DNA of 64,000 nucleotides, taken from NCBI RefSeq assembly GCF_006937785.1, contig NZ_SJEE01000016.1:1-64000 (forward strand). Reading direction: 5' to 3'. Numbering within the stretch: the stretch's first letter is position 1; the number at the start of each line of letters is the position of its first letter. The stretch is from Pseudanabaena sp. UWO311. GTDB lineage: Bacteria; Cyanobacteriota; Cyanobacteriia; Pseudanabaenales; Pseudanabaenaceae. The notes under the pieces are model-generated. The model had not been told where the DNA came from. It saw nothing but the letters and a program-made list of their open reading frames with translations, and ran no database searches. Below are positions 1 through 9,087 of the stretch, piece after piece. The position numbers and the translations under genes were made by a program.

Positions 1-122
1 CAGTGAACCGTAAAATTTCAACATCTCCGTCTCAAGTTCTTCGCTGTAATAACCCAAAATTATTCCTTTTCTTTCTTTATCTGAGATTATCCTAATTTGC
101 ACAAGTTATTTGTTTTTCATTC

Positions 123-161
123 CTTATGAGGATATCCCGCTACGCGGGATATCCTCATAAG
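123..161. repeat. Perfect palindrome, GCTACGC apex
   Basis: The two arms 123-140 and 144-161 are perfectly complementary around a TAC loop. It lies in the 233-base gap upstream of the first gene and has no T-run. It is a member of the GC-NNN-GC hairpin family that recurs through the window. Nothing else was recognised in 1-233. Confidence 0.75.
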
Positions 162-233
162 TTTATTTATGCGTAGCTACTTAGTTAAAGAAAATGCGAT
201 AATTTTTAGCTATCAGTTATTAGCTTTATCATC

Positions 234-1433
234 GTGACTTCAATCCCCAAACGAGTTTTATTTATTAGTAACGGTCACGGTGAAGACCTAAATGCTTGTG
301 AAGTTCTCAAAGCTTTACGGCACAAATATCCTGAGATAGAGACGATCGCATTGCCGATTGTTGGTGAAGGGAATGCCTATCGTCGGGCTGGTGTAGCGAT
401 CGCTACTCAGACCAAGATCTTGCCATCGGGGGGATTTGCCTATATGAGTGTGCAGAAGCAGATTGCAGATTTTCAATCTGGATTGATTAATCTGACTTGG
501 CAACAAATTAAGGCGGCGAGAGAATGTGGCAAAACTTGTGATTTTGTGTTTGCGACAGGTGATGTAGTGCCTGCGCTATTTGCGTATTTAACGGGGTTGC
601 CCTATGCCTTATTTTTAGTGTCATCATCAGCATTTTACGAAAACCGTTATGTTCCTCGCTGGCTGCAAGCACTAATGATGCGATCGCCACGATGTCGCCA
701 GATTTTGACCCGCGATGCTTATAGTGCGGAACTGATTAGAAAAAGAGGCTATCAGAATACGAGCTTTGTTGGTTATCCAATTATGGATGTATTGGAACCG
801 TCAGGCAAAGATTTGGCTTTGAGTCCTGATGTGCCTGCGATCGCCTTACTCTCTGGAAGTCGGCTACCTGAAGCTGCCGAAAATCTCGTATTACAGTTGC
901 GATTATGTGTAGCGATCGCTCAAGAATTTGCTCCCAATCCTGTGCAATTCCGAGCTGCGATCGTACCGAGCCTGACACCCAAATTGCCTGAATTGGCTGC
1001 TCAAGCTGGCTGGGAATATGCCGATGGCAAAATGTATCATGCAAAATCAAATATCTATGTTCTTTGCTTCAGTGATGCTTTTGCAGATATTCTGCATCAT
1101 TGTGATTTGGCGATCGGTATGGCGGGAACTGCTGTCGAGCAGATGGTCGGCTTGGGAAAACCTGTGATTCAAATCATGGGCAATGGTCCTCAATTTTCCT
1201 ATCGCTTTGCGAATGCACAGGAACGTTTGCTAGGTTTATCAGTTCAAACGATTGGGAAGGAACCAGCTACTCCCCAACTCTTGCAAAAAGCGGCGCAATG
1301 CGTGAAACGAACTCTCAGCGATCGCGATTATTTGGAACGTTGTAAACAAAATGGAATGGAACGGGTTGGCGCAAAAGGTGGTTCTGAGAGATTAGCTGAT
1401 GCGATCGCGCAAATATTGGCAAAGTCTTTTTAA
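234..1433 (+). CDS. Lipid-A-disaccharide synthase-related protein
   Basis: This 399-residue protein resembles the cyanobacterial family called lipid-A-disaccharide synthase-related protein, a GT-B-fold relative of LpxB. The N-terminus carries the SNGHGED motif at residues 12-18, and a glycine-rich GMAGTAVEQ segment near residue 300 fits the nucleotide-sugar binding half. Family members are thought to be glycosyltransferases, but their substrate is not established. The start is a GTG; no upstream ATG gives a better start. HIP1 sites occur throughout, so it looks native. Its last 76 bases are duplicated downstream at 2137-2212. Confidence 0.8.
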   Translation: MTSIPKRVLFISNGHGEDLNACEVLKALRHKYPEIETIALPIVGEGNAYRRAGVAIATQTKILPSGGFAYMSVQKQIADFQSGLINLTWQQIKAARECGKTCDFVFATGDVVPALFAYLTGLPYALFLVSSSAFYENRYVPRWLQALMMRSPRCRQILTRDAYSAELIRKRGYQNTSFVGYPIMDVLEPSGKDLALSPDVPAIALLSGSRLPEAAENLVLQLRLCVAIAQEFAPNPVQFRAAIVPSLTPKLPELAAQAGWEYADGKMYHAKSNIYVLCFSDAFADILHHCDLAIGMAGTAVEQMVGLGKPVIQIMGNGPQFSYRFANAQERLLGLSVQTIGKEPATPQLLQKAAQCVKRTLSDRDYLERCKQNGMERVGAKGGSERLADAIAQILAKSF

Positions 1434-1619
1434 CCTATATTTGTCTGTATAACTCACCTTTACAGGATCTTAACCAGACAAATTCTGCATATTAGGCGCA
1501 ATAGTTGTATTATTCAGAAAGTTTTTCCATAGTTGCCATAATTTAGGTTGTCATGCTAAAAGCTTCAGTATGATTACTAGTTAGGCGTTATAACACTTAT
1601 CGCGAACTACCCGACACCT

Positions 1620-2054
1620 ATGCAACTCAGTCCTCAAATCGCTGGTCTCATCTGCATTGTCATCGGACTAGGTTCCGCCTTCTACCTGCTCTGGACATTG
1701 AGGCAACAGCACATGTCAAAGCATTGGTACACGACAACGGGAGAGATTTTGGAAAGCAACATTGAAGAAGACTCTGATGGTTGGTATCCTCATGTTCGCT
1801 ATGAGTATACTGTGCAGAGAAAGCGCTACGCGAGCGAGCGACTCTACTTTTACGCCGTTAACGGAAGTACTAAACGAGATGCTATGAAGCATCTTTCTCC
1901 CTATGCTGTTGGCAAGACTGTAACTATCTACTACGATCCAGTGAAACCAGAAGAGGCTGTACTCAACAGACATGTGCCTTTGTGGCGACATTTCTTTTTG
2001 CTTTTTTGTGCGTCGTTTTTGTTAATAGGCGGCGCGACGATGTTGCTTGGCTAA
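1620..2054 (+). CDS. DUF3592 membrane protein
   Basis: This 144-residue protein has an N-terminal membrane segment (about residues 7-27), a soluble beta-rich middle and a C-terminal membrane segment (about 122-142). The pattern W-x5-G-x-I, then P-x-V-x-Y-x-Y, then YYDPxxPEEAVL fits the DUF3592 family, whose function is unknown. The gene sits between two copies of the 3' end of the upstream gene, which suggests that the segment was inserted or arose with a local duplication. The call rests on the sequence pattern, and no function is inferred. Confidence 0.7.
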   Translation: MQLSPQIAGLICIVIGLGSAFYLLWTLRQQHMSKHWYTTTGEILESNIEEDSDGWYPHVRYEYTVQRKRYASERLYFYAVNGSTKRDAMKHLSPYAVGKTVTIYYDPVKPEEAVLNRHVPLWRHFFLLFCASFLLIGGATMLLG

Positions 2055-2136
2055 ATATCCTGAATCCGTAAATCCTCTGTTTAGATGATTTTTGGGATGT
2101 TTGAGCGTGTTGCGTAACTCTTCCATTGAGCGGGTT

Positions 2137-2212
2137 GGAACGAGTTGGAGCAAAAGGTGGTTTTGACAGATTAGCCGATGCGATCGCGCAAATATTGGCA
2201 AAGTCTTGTTAA
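2137..2212 (+). repeat. Duplicate of the upstream gene's 3' end
   Basis: These 76 bases match 1358-1433 at 70 of 76 positions, including the stop codon, and would encode the same C-terminus (about 25 residues, ending ILAKSC rather than ILAKSF). No start or upstream coding portion is present, so it is a gene remnant. Sequence further downstream (about 2335-2430) also resembles the region after the first copy (about 1450-1545). Confidence 0.85.
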
Positions 2213-2407
2213 TCTGTAAAATCCTCTCTGAGCGTGGATTTTACAGGTTCTAGCGTTAAGGAAGTAGTGTTTAACGCGGATTGGTAACATAAATCTAGAA
2301 GTTTTTAACTTCTGTTATGTCGGATTAATTGCATTTTTTTATATAACTTACCTATATGAAATCCTACTTGGTTAAGTTTCATGTATTACGCAAAATATTT
2401 GTGTTGT

Positions 2408-2463
2408 CCAGAAAGTTTCTGTATAATTACCTTAATTATGGTAACTATACAGAAACTTTCTGG
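2408..2463. repeat. Inverted repeat, 24-bp arms
   Basis: Arms 2408-2431 and 2440-2463 are complementary except for one position, separated by an AT-rich 8-base loop. It lies in the roughly 460-base gap 2055-2516, which otherwise holds the duplicated gene end. A related CAGAAAGTTT segment occurs near 1516 in the other copy of the duplicated region. Confidence 0.7.
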
Positions 2464-2516
2464 ATAATTATTAGTTAGTATTTCAAGTAGAACATTATTG
2501 TTTGGCATGAGGTTCA

Positions 2517-3167
2517 ATGAAATCTGGTATGTGTGGTTACTGAGGTAGTGTAGGTTTAGTGACAGAAGATCACATTCCACCTCAGTGCATTTTTCCTAAA
2601 CCACGGACTACTAGTCTTATAAAAGTTGATTGCTGTGAATCATGCCGAAAAGGTTGGTCGAAAGATGATGAGGAATTTAGGAGATTTGTTTGGTCTGCTG
2701 AAGGGGCAGAAAAACATCCATCATGTGACAAGGCAGTTGATAGTATTTTTTCTTCAATAAGAAGACTTGAGTCAAAACATTACAAAAATAGGGTTGTGAA
2801 TAGCCTAGAAGATGTAGAGGCTTATTCAGAGGGCGGAATATTTCTAGGGATTAAACCAGCAACAAAGCTAGAATGGCATAGAATAGAAGGTGTACTAAAG
2901 AGAATAGTAAAAGGGCTTTTCTTTCTGAGGAACAGTCATTTAATTCCAAACGATCATGAATTGATAATTAAAATTCCTGATCTAGAACTTGGCAATGAAC
3001 TTTCCCGCTTACCATTTGAGGAAATCGATAATATTTGCGACGGAATATTTCGTTATTGGTTATATGAGCAAAATGATGGAAGTTCCACTTCTCTTTGGCT
3101 AATGTCATTTTGTCAGGCTGTTTGGGCTCTCGGTTACATTCGCCCTGTGCGATCACCTATCCCTTAG
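2517..3167 (+). pseudogene. HNH endonuclease-like gene with in-frame TGA at the zinc knuckle
   Basis: From ATG 2517 the frame reads MKSGMCGY, then TGA at 2541-2543, then GSVGLVTEDHIPPQC and on to 3167. The family usually has a C-x-x-C knuckle followed by an E/D-H-I-P-P motif, so the stop takes the place of the second cysteine. The portion after the stop (GTG at 2559, 202 residues) keeps DHIPPQC and a second CESC knuckle. It could still be made from the GTG but would lack the first knuckle. The region to about 3690 has no HIP1 site, consistent with acquired DNA. A single-base sequencing error is an alternative. Confidence 0.65.
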
Positions 3168-3296
3168 AGTTCTTTTATGAAATAGAACACACCTTATTTT
3201 TGTTTTAACGAAAGCAATCTATGTAGAGCAGTTTCTAGTCAGTTACAATTCGAGCAGATCGAGTTCGGATAATCAGTGCACGAGAGGCAACCCGAA

Positions 3297-3563
3297 ATGA
3301 GCAAAGGTTTTACGAAGATGGAGAATAATCAAGACCTAGAAGACGATTTACGTCCTGAGTACGACTTTAGCAGGATGAAGGGCGGTGTTAGAGGGAAATA
3401 TGTCGAACGCTACAGAACAGGAACAAACATAGTATTACTTGATCCTGATGTTGCTCAAGCATTTCCAACTAGTGAAGCCGTTAACGAAGCACTTCGGCTG
3501 CTCATGCAAATTGCCCAAAGGCAGAAACCTAACAATGCTTTGGAGCCGACCTCTCAAATATAA
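3297..3563 (+). CDS. Small CopG/antitoxin-like cyanobacterial protein
   Basis: This small protein contains the block DFSRMKGGVRGKYVERYRTG followed by a segment ending in NEALRLLMQIAQR. Such proteins are common in cyanobacteria, and some are annotated as antitoxin-like or CopG-type; no toxin partner is visible here. Possible starts are GTG 3276, ATG 3297 (preceded by GAGAGG) and ATG 3318; 3297 is chosen for its ribosome-binding site. The last residues, NNALEPTSQI, come from reading into an attC-like sequence, which is typical of an integron-cassette gene. Function is not known. Confidence 0.6.
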   Translation: MSKGFTKMENNQDLEDDLRPEYDFSRMKGGVRGKYVERYRTGTNIVLLDPDVAQAFPTSEAVNEALRLLMQIAQRQKPNNALEPTSQI

Positions 3564-3612
3564 TCTTTAAAATCCAAAGGTTATATTTGTCAGCTCAACT
3601 GCATTGCTAAGC
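3527..3612 (+). other. attC-like (integron cassette) recombination site candidate
   Basis: The 5' end ACCTAAC matches the R'' consensus RYYYAAC exactly. The 3' end GCTAAGC matches R' GTTRRRY at six of seven positions. The arms 3530-3550 and 3589-3609 pair imperfectly, with two stem blocks separated by mismatches as in attC sites, and the centre forms its own AT-rich stem. The 86-base length is in the normal attC range. The stop codon of the preceding gene lies inside it. No integrase or second attC was seen. Confidence 0.5.
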
Positions 3613-3644
3613 CAAACCGATAAGTCGATTGTTGTCGTGGTTTT

Positions 3645-5003
3645 TTAGAGAGTGAATGTAAAGTCTTTGACTAACATTCCTGGAACGAGAATACCGCCAA
3701 GCGATCGCGTTTCATAGGTTCCAGTGTTAGGAATAAATTCACGAAAATCTGTAAAAGCTTCGAGATTTTCACCGAGAAAGTCATAGATACTATCATCAAA
3801 ACGTAGATTCTCAATTGGAGCGATAAACTCACCATTCTCAACCCAGAAACAAGCATAGCGAGTCATCCCAGTAATTCTACCGCCACTGCGATCGCTCCAA
3901 TTGAGATAATGCAAATTTGATAGATAGAGTCCCGTATCTAACTGTTTGAGAATGTCGGACTCGGCTAAACTTCCTGCGGCAACTTCAGGCGATCGCATCG
4001 ACTCACCTTCATCCGCACCATTGGCAACCTTGCTATATTCCTTCGCACTGCGAGAACTCACCAATGTGTTAACCAGTTTCCCTTCAGCAATAATAGATAA
4101 ATATTCTGGAGCAATTTCTCCTAAATCGTTAAAACGAGGCACATTCCCATAGGTGAAGTTTTCACTAATAGATAGCAATGGCGAAAGAGTTTTCTCTTGA
4201 TTTTTTAATTTCAATAGAGCGCTACTACTCTGCTGCAAACCTGATTCTCCCGCACTCCATGCCAAAAAGCCCAATAGCTCCGATGAAGCCGCAGGTGCAA
4301 AGTAAGTACGGTACTGACCACGCTCTAAAGTTTTACTTGGCTTTTGTAAGGCTACTAATTGTTGCTGAGAGCGATTAATCTGTAAGTTATAAGCCTCTGC
4401 TTCCCAATCTTTGCCAGCATAAATACCCTTAACCGCTTTTTCGCCTGAATCCGTCTGGACAAACATTGAATAATCAACAAAAAATGAATCCGTCGCAAAC
4501 CAATGTCTTTGACCTGCGGAGTTCGCATTAGCGCGAATTACCGAACCTGAAGCATAGAAGCCTGTAAAATCAACATTATTCACTGGCGCGAGAATTGTAG
4601 CGATCGCATCTTCTGGATTCAACAAATTTCCTTGATAAACCTCGCGGCTGGAGCCTTGGTTCTCAGGAAGGACAAGATAAGGATTTTCAGGAATTTGTGC
4701 CACTTCTTGCCTGAGATATTCAAGATTAGCGATCGCATAAGCCATATCAACTTCGCGATCGCCTGTAAACGGAAACTTCGCAAAAGCTTCTCGCTGATTA
4801 TAAATTAGCAAAATAGTCACATTCCCATCAGCGACCACTCCTGACTGTCGGACTTTAGCATGGTTAAATCTGGTGAATTGACTACGCTCACTCTCTAAGT
4901 TAATCGTTAAATGTTCACCATGATGCAGACTATCAATCAAGCGATCGGCGAGTTGATAAAATGCTTTTTCTAGAGACTGTTCTTCTAGATGTCTGCTCAT
5001 CAA
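3645..5003 (-). CDS. TldD/PmbA family protein, TldE-like
   Basis: This 452-residue protein has the layout of the TldD/PmbA family. In characterised systems TldD and TldE form a metalloprotease pair that cleaves peptides such as antibiotic precursors or unfolded proteins. No HExxxH zinc motif is visible, which fits the non-catalytic TldE/PmbA subunit better than TldD. No TldD partner lies in the window. It follows the DevA-like gene on the same strand, with a strong hairpin between them. The protein starts MMSRH; either methionine could be used. HIP1 sites are frequent. Confidence 0.75.
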   Translation of the reverse strand: MMSRHLEEQSLEKAFYQLADRLIDSLHHGEHLTINLESERSQFTRFNHAKVRQSGVVADGNVTILLIYNQREAFAKFPFTGDREVDMAYAIANLEYLRQEVAQIPENPYLVLPENQGSSREVYQGNLLNPEDAIATILAPVNNVDFTGFYASGSVIRANANSAGQRHWFATDSFFVDYSMFVQTDSGEKAVKGIYAGKDWEAEAYNLQINRSQQQLVALQKPSKTLERGQYRTYFAPAASSELLGFLAWSAGESGLQQSSSALLKLKNQEKTLSPLLSISENFTYGNVPRFNDLGEIAPEYLSIIAEGKLVNTLVSSRSAKEYSKVANGADEGESMRSPEVAAGSLAESDILKQLDTGLYLSNLHYLNWSDRSGGRITGMTRYACFWVENGEFIAPIENLRFDDSIYDFLGENLEAFTDFREFIPNTGTYETRSLGGILVPGMLVKDFTFTL

Positions 5004-5033
5004 AAAATTAACTCCAAATAAATTAATTACAGC

Positions 5034-5088
5034 CTACAGAAAATTTTTGAAAGCGCCGCAAAGCGGCGCTTTCAAAAATTTTCTGTAG
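5034..5088. repeat. 26-bp perfect hairpin, GCAAAGC apex
   Basis: Arms 5034-5059 and 5063-5088 are perfectly complementary around an AAA loop. It lies in the 123-base gap between the DevA-like and TldE-like genes on the same strand and could attenuate read-through. A weaker inverted arrangement follows at about 5091-5125. Confidence 0.8.
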
Positions 5089-5126
5089 ATTAAGTATAGG
5101 CGGCGCAAAGTGCCAACCATACTTAT

Positions 5127-5921
5127 CTACAGCATAAATGTACGCGAATCAACACCTGAAGCATCGCGATTCGCCAGAAAATCATTCATCACATTGTCAG
5201 ATTCTAAATTGCCATCCACCAAGTTAATAATGCGATCGGCAACATCAAGAATACGATTGTCATGGGTCACCATCAAAATAGTGATGTTTTCCTCCTTAGC
5301 CATTTTTTGCATCAAAGTCACCACATCGCGCCCAGATTTTTTATCTAGCGCCGCCGTTGGCTCATCGGCAAGGATTAAATTCGGACGATTGACCAAAGCC
5401 CTTGCGATCGCTACCCGTTGTTTTTGTCCACCCGACAAAGCATGGGGCTTATAGTCAATCCTCTCACCCAATCCAAGCTGAGTCAAAATTTCCGCAGATT
5501 TATTCGTTGCGATCGCATTACCAGCCTTATGGGTAAATAGATCCGTGGACATCATCACATTTTGTCTAGCCGTCAAAGAATGAAAGAGGTTATGCGCCTG
5601 AAATATAAAGCCAATATTTTTACGTATTTGCACCAATTTTTTAGGATTTAGCCCTTTTAGTTCCTGACCCAAAACTTTCAGACTACCATCTTGGATTGTC
5701 CGTAAAGCTCCAATTAAAGTTAGGAGCGTAGTTTTACCTGAACCCGAGGGTCCCGTCAGGATCACAATTTGCCCAGGGTAGATCTCTAGATTGATGTCAA
5801 ATAAAACTTGCTTAAATAAATCTCCTTCTCCGTAATGAAAATTTAAATTGCGGATTTGGACTGATGGCTCGAAGTTAGCGGATAAAGACTGTGTCGTAGG
5901 ATCTAGGTAGGTATCGAGCAT
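5127..5921 (-). CDS. devA: DevA-type ABC exporter ATP-binding protein
   Basis: This 264-residue ATPase has Walker A GPSGSGKTT, signature LSGGQKQR, Walker B LILADEPT and a downstream TILMVTHD switch histidine. The phrase NLFHSLTARQNVMM is typical of the DevA family, which energises the DevBCA exporter of heterocyst glycolipids in Nostoc and related exporters elsewhere. It stands alone here: the matching DevB-like and DevC-like genes are at 29454-32156. The product should work at the cytoplasmic face of the inner membrane. Dev-type exporters also occur in cyanobacteria without heterocysts, so heterocyst function is not implied. Confidence 0.8.
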   Translation of the reverse strand: MLDTYLDPTTQSLSANFEPSVQIRNLNFHYGEGDLFKQVLFDINLEIYPGQIVILTGPSGSGKTTLLTLIGALRTIQDGSLKVLGQELKGLNPKKLVQIRKNIGFIFQAHNLFHSLTARQNVMMSTDLFTHKAGNAIATNKSAEILTQLGLGERIDYKPHALSGGQKQRVAIARALVNRPNLILADEPTAALDKKSGRDVVTLMQKMAKEENITILMVTHDNRILDVADRIINLVDGNLESDNVMNDFLANRDASGVDSRTFML

Positions 5922-6069
5922 AAGCTATGTCCTGTGAGCAAAATAAATAAAAAATTATAAGATTTATTCAAACTATCAATGAAGCTCTCAGACTATATTA
6001 ATTATGGCAGGTGCATTTATTACCTGTGTACTCAAATCTACTTAATTATTTATTAAAGGTTCTAAAATT

Positions 6070-6618
6070 ATGGCATCACGAACCTTAGTCAAAAATTATG
6101 TCGCACAATGGATGCAAATGGGCAAAACCGTAAGCTTGTCTACTCAAGGTGAACAAGTTCGGATCTATAAGATTTTGCAAGGGGAAAAATACTCACCTTC
6201 ATTTAACCAACTTTGGGATGAAATTAGCACTACTAAAGCCCAAGAAGCCTATTTAAGTGGTACTGATCAAACCGTTAGTGAATTACTCAGCAATAAATGG
6301 GAAATTGTTGCTTGTGCCCGTTGCAACTTGCTTGTACCATCCATCGACATCGGTCCGAGAGTTCCCGTTTGTTGCCCCTGTAGTGATTTACCCACTCATC
6401 CCAACCTTGACTTGGTTGCTCCTCATAGACCAGTCACATTGGCATCACATCTTGACGATCTATGCGATCGCCTATCACAAAAATCAGAGAATCAAGATCA
6501 AGAAGCTCATGAAGAATCCCACGACGATACCTATACATCTGACGAAGAAAATACCCAAGCTATCCACAATCTCAGAACCTCAATTTTAAAACTCGTCAAA
6601 TCTGACCAATCAGAATAA
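6070..6618 (+). CDS. Cyanobacterial hypothetical protein with CxxC and CCPC
   Basis: This 182-residue protein is not assigned to a named family. The N-terminal half (about 1-75) is basic and has the look of a small alpha/beta domain. Residues 77-112 hold CARC and CCPC pairs that could bind zinc, and the C-terminal third is acidic and low-complexity. It lies just upstream of the polysaccharide operon on the same strand, 57 bases before the first ABC ATPase, so it might be cotranscribed with it. HIP1 is present, so it seems native. Function unknown. Confidence 0.6.
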   Translation: MASRTLVKNYVAQWMQMGKTVSLSTQGEQVRIYKILQGEKYSPSFNQLWDEISTTKAQEAYLSGTDQTVSELLSNKWEIVACARCNLLVPSIDIGPRVPVCCPCSDLPTHPNLDLVAPHRPVTLASHLDDLCDRLSQKSENQDQEAHEESHDDTYTSDEENTQAIHNLRTSILKLVKSDQSE

Positions 6619-6675
6619 TTTTCAGATCGATGATACTACTAGCACTTCTTACCGATACCATTTAAGAACTTAAAA

Positions 6676-7956
6676 ATGTCTGATGTCGTAATTCGGGTCG
6701 AAAATTTAAGTAAAAAGTACATTATTGGTCACCAAAAGCAAGAACGCCATTCGTCTTTCCGCGATGTGATCACTAATCGGGCAAAGTCTCTATGGCAAGG
6801 ACTGACCAGCGATCGCAAAGCAAACCTTGACGATCGCAGTGAAGAGTTCTGGGCACTCAAGGATGTGTCCTTTGAAATTAAGCAAGGCGATCGCGTTGGC
6901 ATCATCGGACGCAATGGTGCAGGTAAATCCACTCTTCTCAAAATCCTCAGTCGTATCACCGAACCCACCTCTGGCAGGATCTCCATCAAAGGTCGAGTTG
7001 CTAGTCTTTTAGAGGTTGGTACTGGTTTTCATCCCGAATTAACAGGTCGAGAGAATATATATCTCAACGGTGCAATTTTGGGAATGGATAGATCCGAAAT
7101 TAAGAAAAAATTTGACGAAATAGTTGCTTTTGCGGAAGTGGAAAAGTTTTTAGATACACCAGTTAAGCGTTATTCTTCAGGAATGTATGTCCGCTTAGCG
7201 TTTGCGGTAGCAGCGCATTTAGAGCCAGAGATTTTAATTGTTGATGAGGTATTAGCAGTAGGAGATGCTCAGTTTCAAAAGAAGTGTTTAGGCAAGATGG
7301 AAGATGTCGCAGAGAAAGAAGGACGAACAGTTCTGTTTGTTAGTCATAATTTATCAACTGTTCAAAACTTATGTTCTATGGGGATTTATTTACAGTTGGG
7401 AGAAATCCAACTTCAAGGATGTACAGAGCAAGTTATTGAAAAATATTTAGATGAAAGTCAGAATCAGATTAAATCATTAAACCTGAAAGATAGAAAAGAT
7501 CGGAAAGGTACTGGCAAGGTAAAAATCATTGATTTTTTTATAACTAACCATGCAGGAAAAAGACAAGAGATATTAAGCTCTGGGGAAGACTATATTTTTG
7601 TTGTGGAAGTTGAAAAAAGCAACTCAATTGAGAAGCTAGATAATGTAGTATGCAGTATAGATATACTCGACTCTAAAGGAGATGTTTTCTTTCTAGTTAG
7701 ATCGAATTTCACCAATCAAAATTTTAATTTGCATAACAAAACTTGCAGAATCGAATGTGAGATCAAAGATCTCAATATAGCTACAGGAGTATATAGTATT
7801 CAGCTTTTTCTCTCACATGCGGAAGTAGAGATTCTAGATTCTATTAAAAACGTTGCGGCATTAGTGGTTGAAGGTGGCGATTTTTTCGGGACGGGCAGTA
7901 TTGGCTTGCCATCTCATTGTAAAGTGTTAACCCGTGCTTCTTGGAGCGTAACGTAA
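6676..7956 (+). CDS. Polysaccharide ABC exporter ATPase (Wzt/KpsT type)
   Basis: This 426-residue protein has an ABC domain in the first half (Walker A GRNGAGKST, YSSGMYVRLAFAVAA signature, Walker B ILIVDEVLAVGD, LFVSHN) and a C-terminal beta domain of about 170 residues. That matches Wzt proteins, which drive O-antigen export with a Wzm permease and read the glycan end with the C-terminal domain. No permease is in the window. The ABC half is nearly identical to that of the gene at 9088-10338, while the C-terminal halves are unrelated at sequence level. HIP1 sites stop after the first 220 bases. Confidence 0.85.
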   Translation: MSDVVIRVENLSKKYIIGHQKQERHSSFRDVITNRAKSLWQGLTSDRKANLDDRSEEFWALKDVSFEIKQGDRVGIIGRNGAGKSTLLKILSRITEPTSGRISIKGRVASLLEVGTGFHPELTGRENIYLNGAILGMDRSEIKKKFDEIVAFAEVEKFLDTPVKRYSSGMYVRLAFAVAAHLEPEILIVDEVLAVGDAQFQKKCLGKMEDVAEKEGRTVLFVSHNLSTVQNLCSMGIYLQLGEIQLQGCTEQVIEKYLDESQNQIKSLNLKDRKDRKGTGKVKIIDFFITNHAGKRQEILSSGEDYIFVVEVEKSNSIEKLDNVVCSIDILDSKGDVFFLVRSNFTNQNFNLHNKTCRIECEIKDLNIATGVYSIQLFLSHAEVEILDSIKNVAALVVEGGDFFGTGSIGLPSHCKVLTRASWSVT

Positions 7957-7969
7957 ATTTTTTGTTACT

Positions 7970-8938
7970 ATGACTAGCCTAAATACTCCAGTAGTTTTTA
8001 TTATCTTCAATCGTCCAGATCTGACACAAATTGTATTTGATGCAATTCGACAAGCACAGCCTAAACAACTATTTGTGATTGCTGATGGCACACGTAATGA
8101 GACTGAATTAATCCTTTGTCAGCAGTCTCGTTCTGTAATTGAGCTAATTGACTGGGATTGTGAAGTATTTCGTAATTATTCTGAAGTTAATCTTGGATCT
8201 AGAAAACGAGTCAGTAGTGGAATAGATTGGGTATTTGAGCAAGTATCAGAAGCGATAATTTTAGAGGATGATTGTCTTCCCCATCCTTCATTTTTTAGCT
8301 ATTGCCAAGAGCTACTAGCTTATTATCGGGAAGACAATAGGATTTGGTGCATAAGTGGTGATAACTTCCAAGATGGTCAATGGAGAGGAGATGGTAGTTA
8401 TTATTTCTCAAATTATGCTCATTGCTGGGGCTGGGCTACTTGGCGCAGATGTTGGCAGAAGTATGATCGCAAATATACAAATTGGCTAAAATTCAACGAT
8501 GGCAGATATTTGAGAGGTGTTTTAGATAGTGAATTAGAAATTCAATACTGGACAGAAATTTTTGGAAATCTATATAATTTAATCTGTGAATCTAAGTATC
8601 CCAATTGGGACTACACTTGGGCATTTACATGTTGGCAGAATCATGGATTAACGACTCTTCCGAATGTTAATCTCATTTCAAATCTTGGATTTAGGAGTGA
8701 TGGTACAAATCTAACCAAGGAGTCAAAATTGGCGAATTTACCTATTGAAGATATTGGTCAAATTAAGCATCCATCCTTCACTGTGCGCGATCGCACTGCT
8801 GACGAATATACATTTGATCATGTATTTGGTGGTAAGGAGATGAGGGAATTAGCTTTAAAAAACAAGACATTGAGAGGTAAATTGATCAACAAATTAAAAT
8901 TTTTTAAAAGCAAATTAAAATCCTTGAAAAGTTTATAA
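7970..8938 (+). CDS. Glycosyltransferase, HlpA-like / GNT-I-like
   Basis: This 322-residue protein starts PVVFIIFNRPD and has an acidic LEDDC motif at 98-102, the likely metal/nucleotide-sugar site of a GT-A fold. The HCWGWATWRR block at 151-160 is typical of proteins annotated as hemolytic protein HlpA-like or family 2-like glycosyltransferases in O-antigen clusters. It begins 13 bases after the ABC ATPase gene and probably adds a sugar to the exported glycan. Donor and acceptor are unknown. The C-terminus is lysine-rich. Confidence 0.75.
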   Translation: MTSLNTPVVFIIFNRPDLTQIVFDAIRQAQPKQLFVIADGTRNETELILCQQSRSVIELIDWDCEVFRNYSEVNLGSRKRVSSGIDWVFEQVSEAIILEDDCLPHPSFFSYCQELLAYYREDNRIWCISGDNFQDGQWRGDGSYYFSNYAHCWGWATWRRCWQKYDRKYTNWLKFNDGRYLRGVLDSELEIQYWTEIFGNLYNLICESKYPNWDYTWAFTCWQNHGLTTLPNVNLISNLGFRSDGTNLTKESKLANLPIEDIGQIKHPSFTVRDRTADEYTFDHVFGGKEMRELALKNKTLRGKLINKLKFFKSKLKSLKSL

Positions 8939-9087
8939 GACAGGGAATATGCGCCAGTTCCATAAATGATCTAACAAAGGCACCTAAAGATCTAAAGCAG
9001 ATCTATATCACAAGATAACTATCTACATGATTTTCAGAGTGATGATATTATCAGTAATTCTTGGCAATACGATTTAAGGACGCAAAA

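Noticed and set aside
2541-2543. Selenocysteine codon in the HNH gene
   Set aside because: Selenoproteins are not expected in most cyanobacteria and no SECIS-like element was identified; kept only as a remote alternative.
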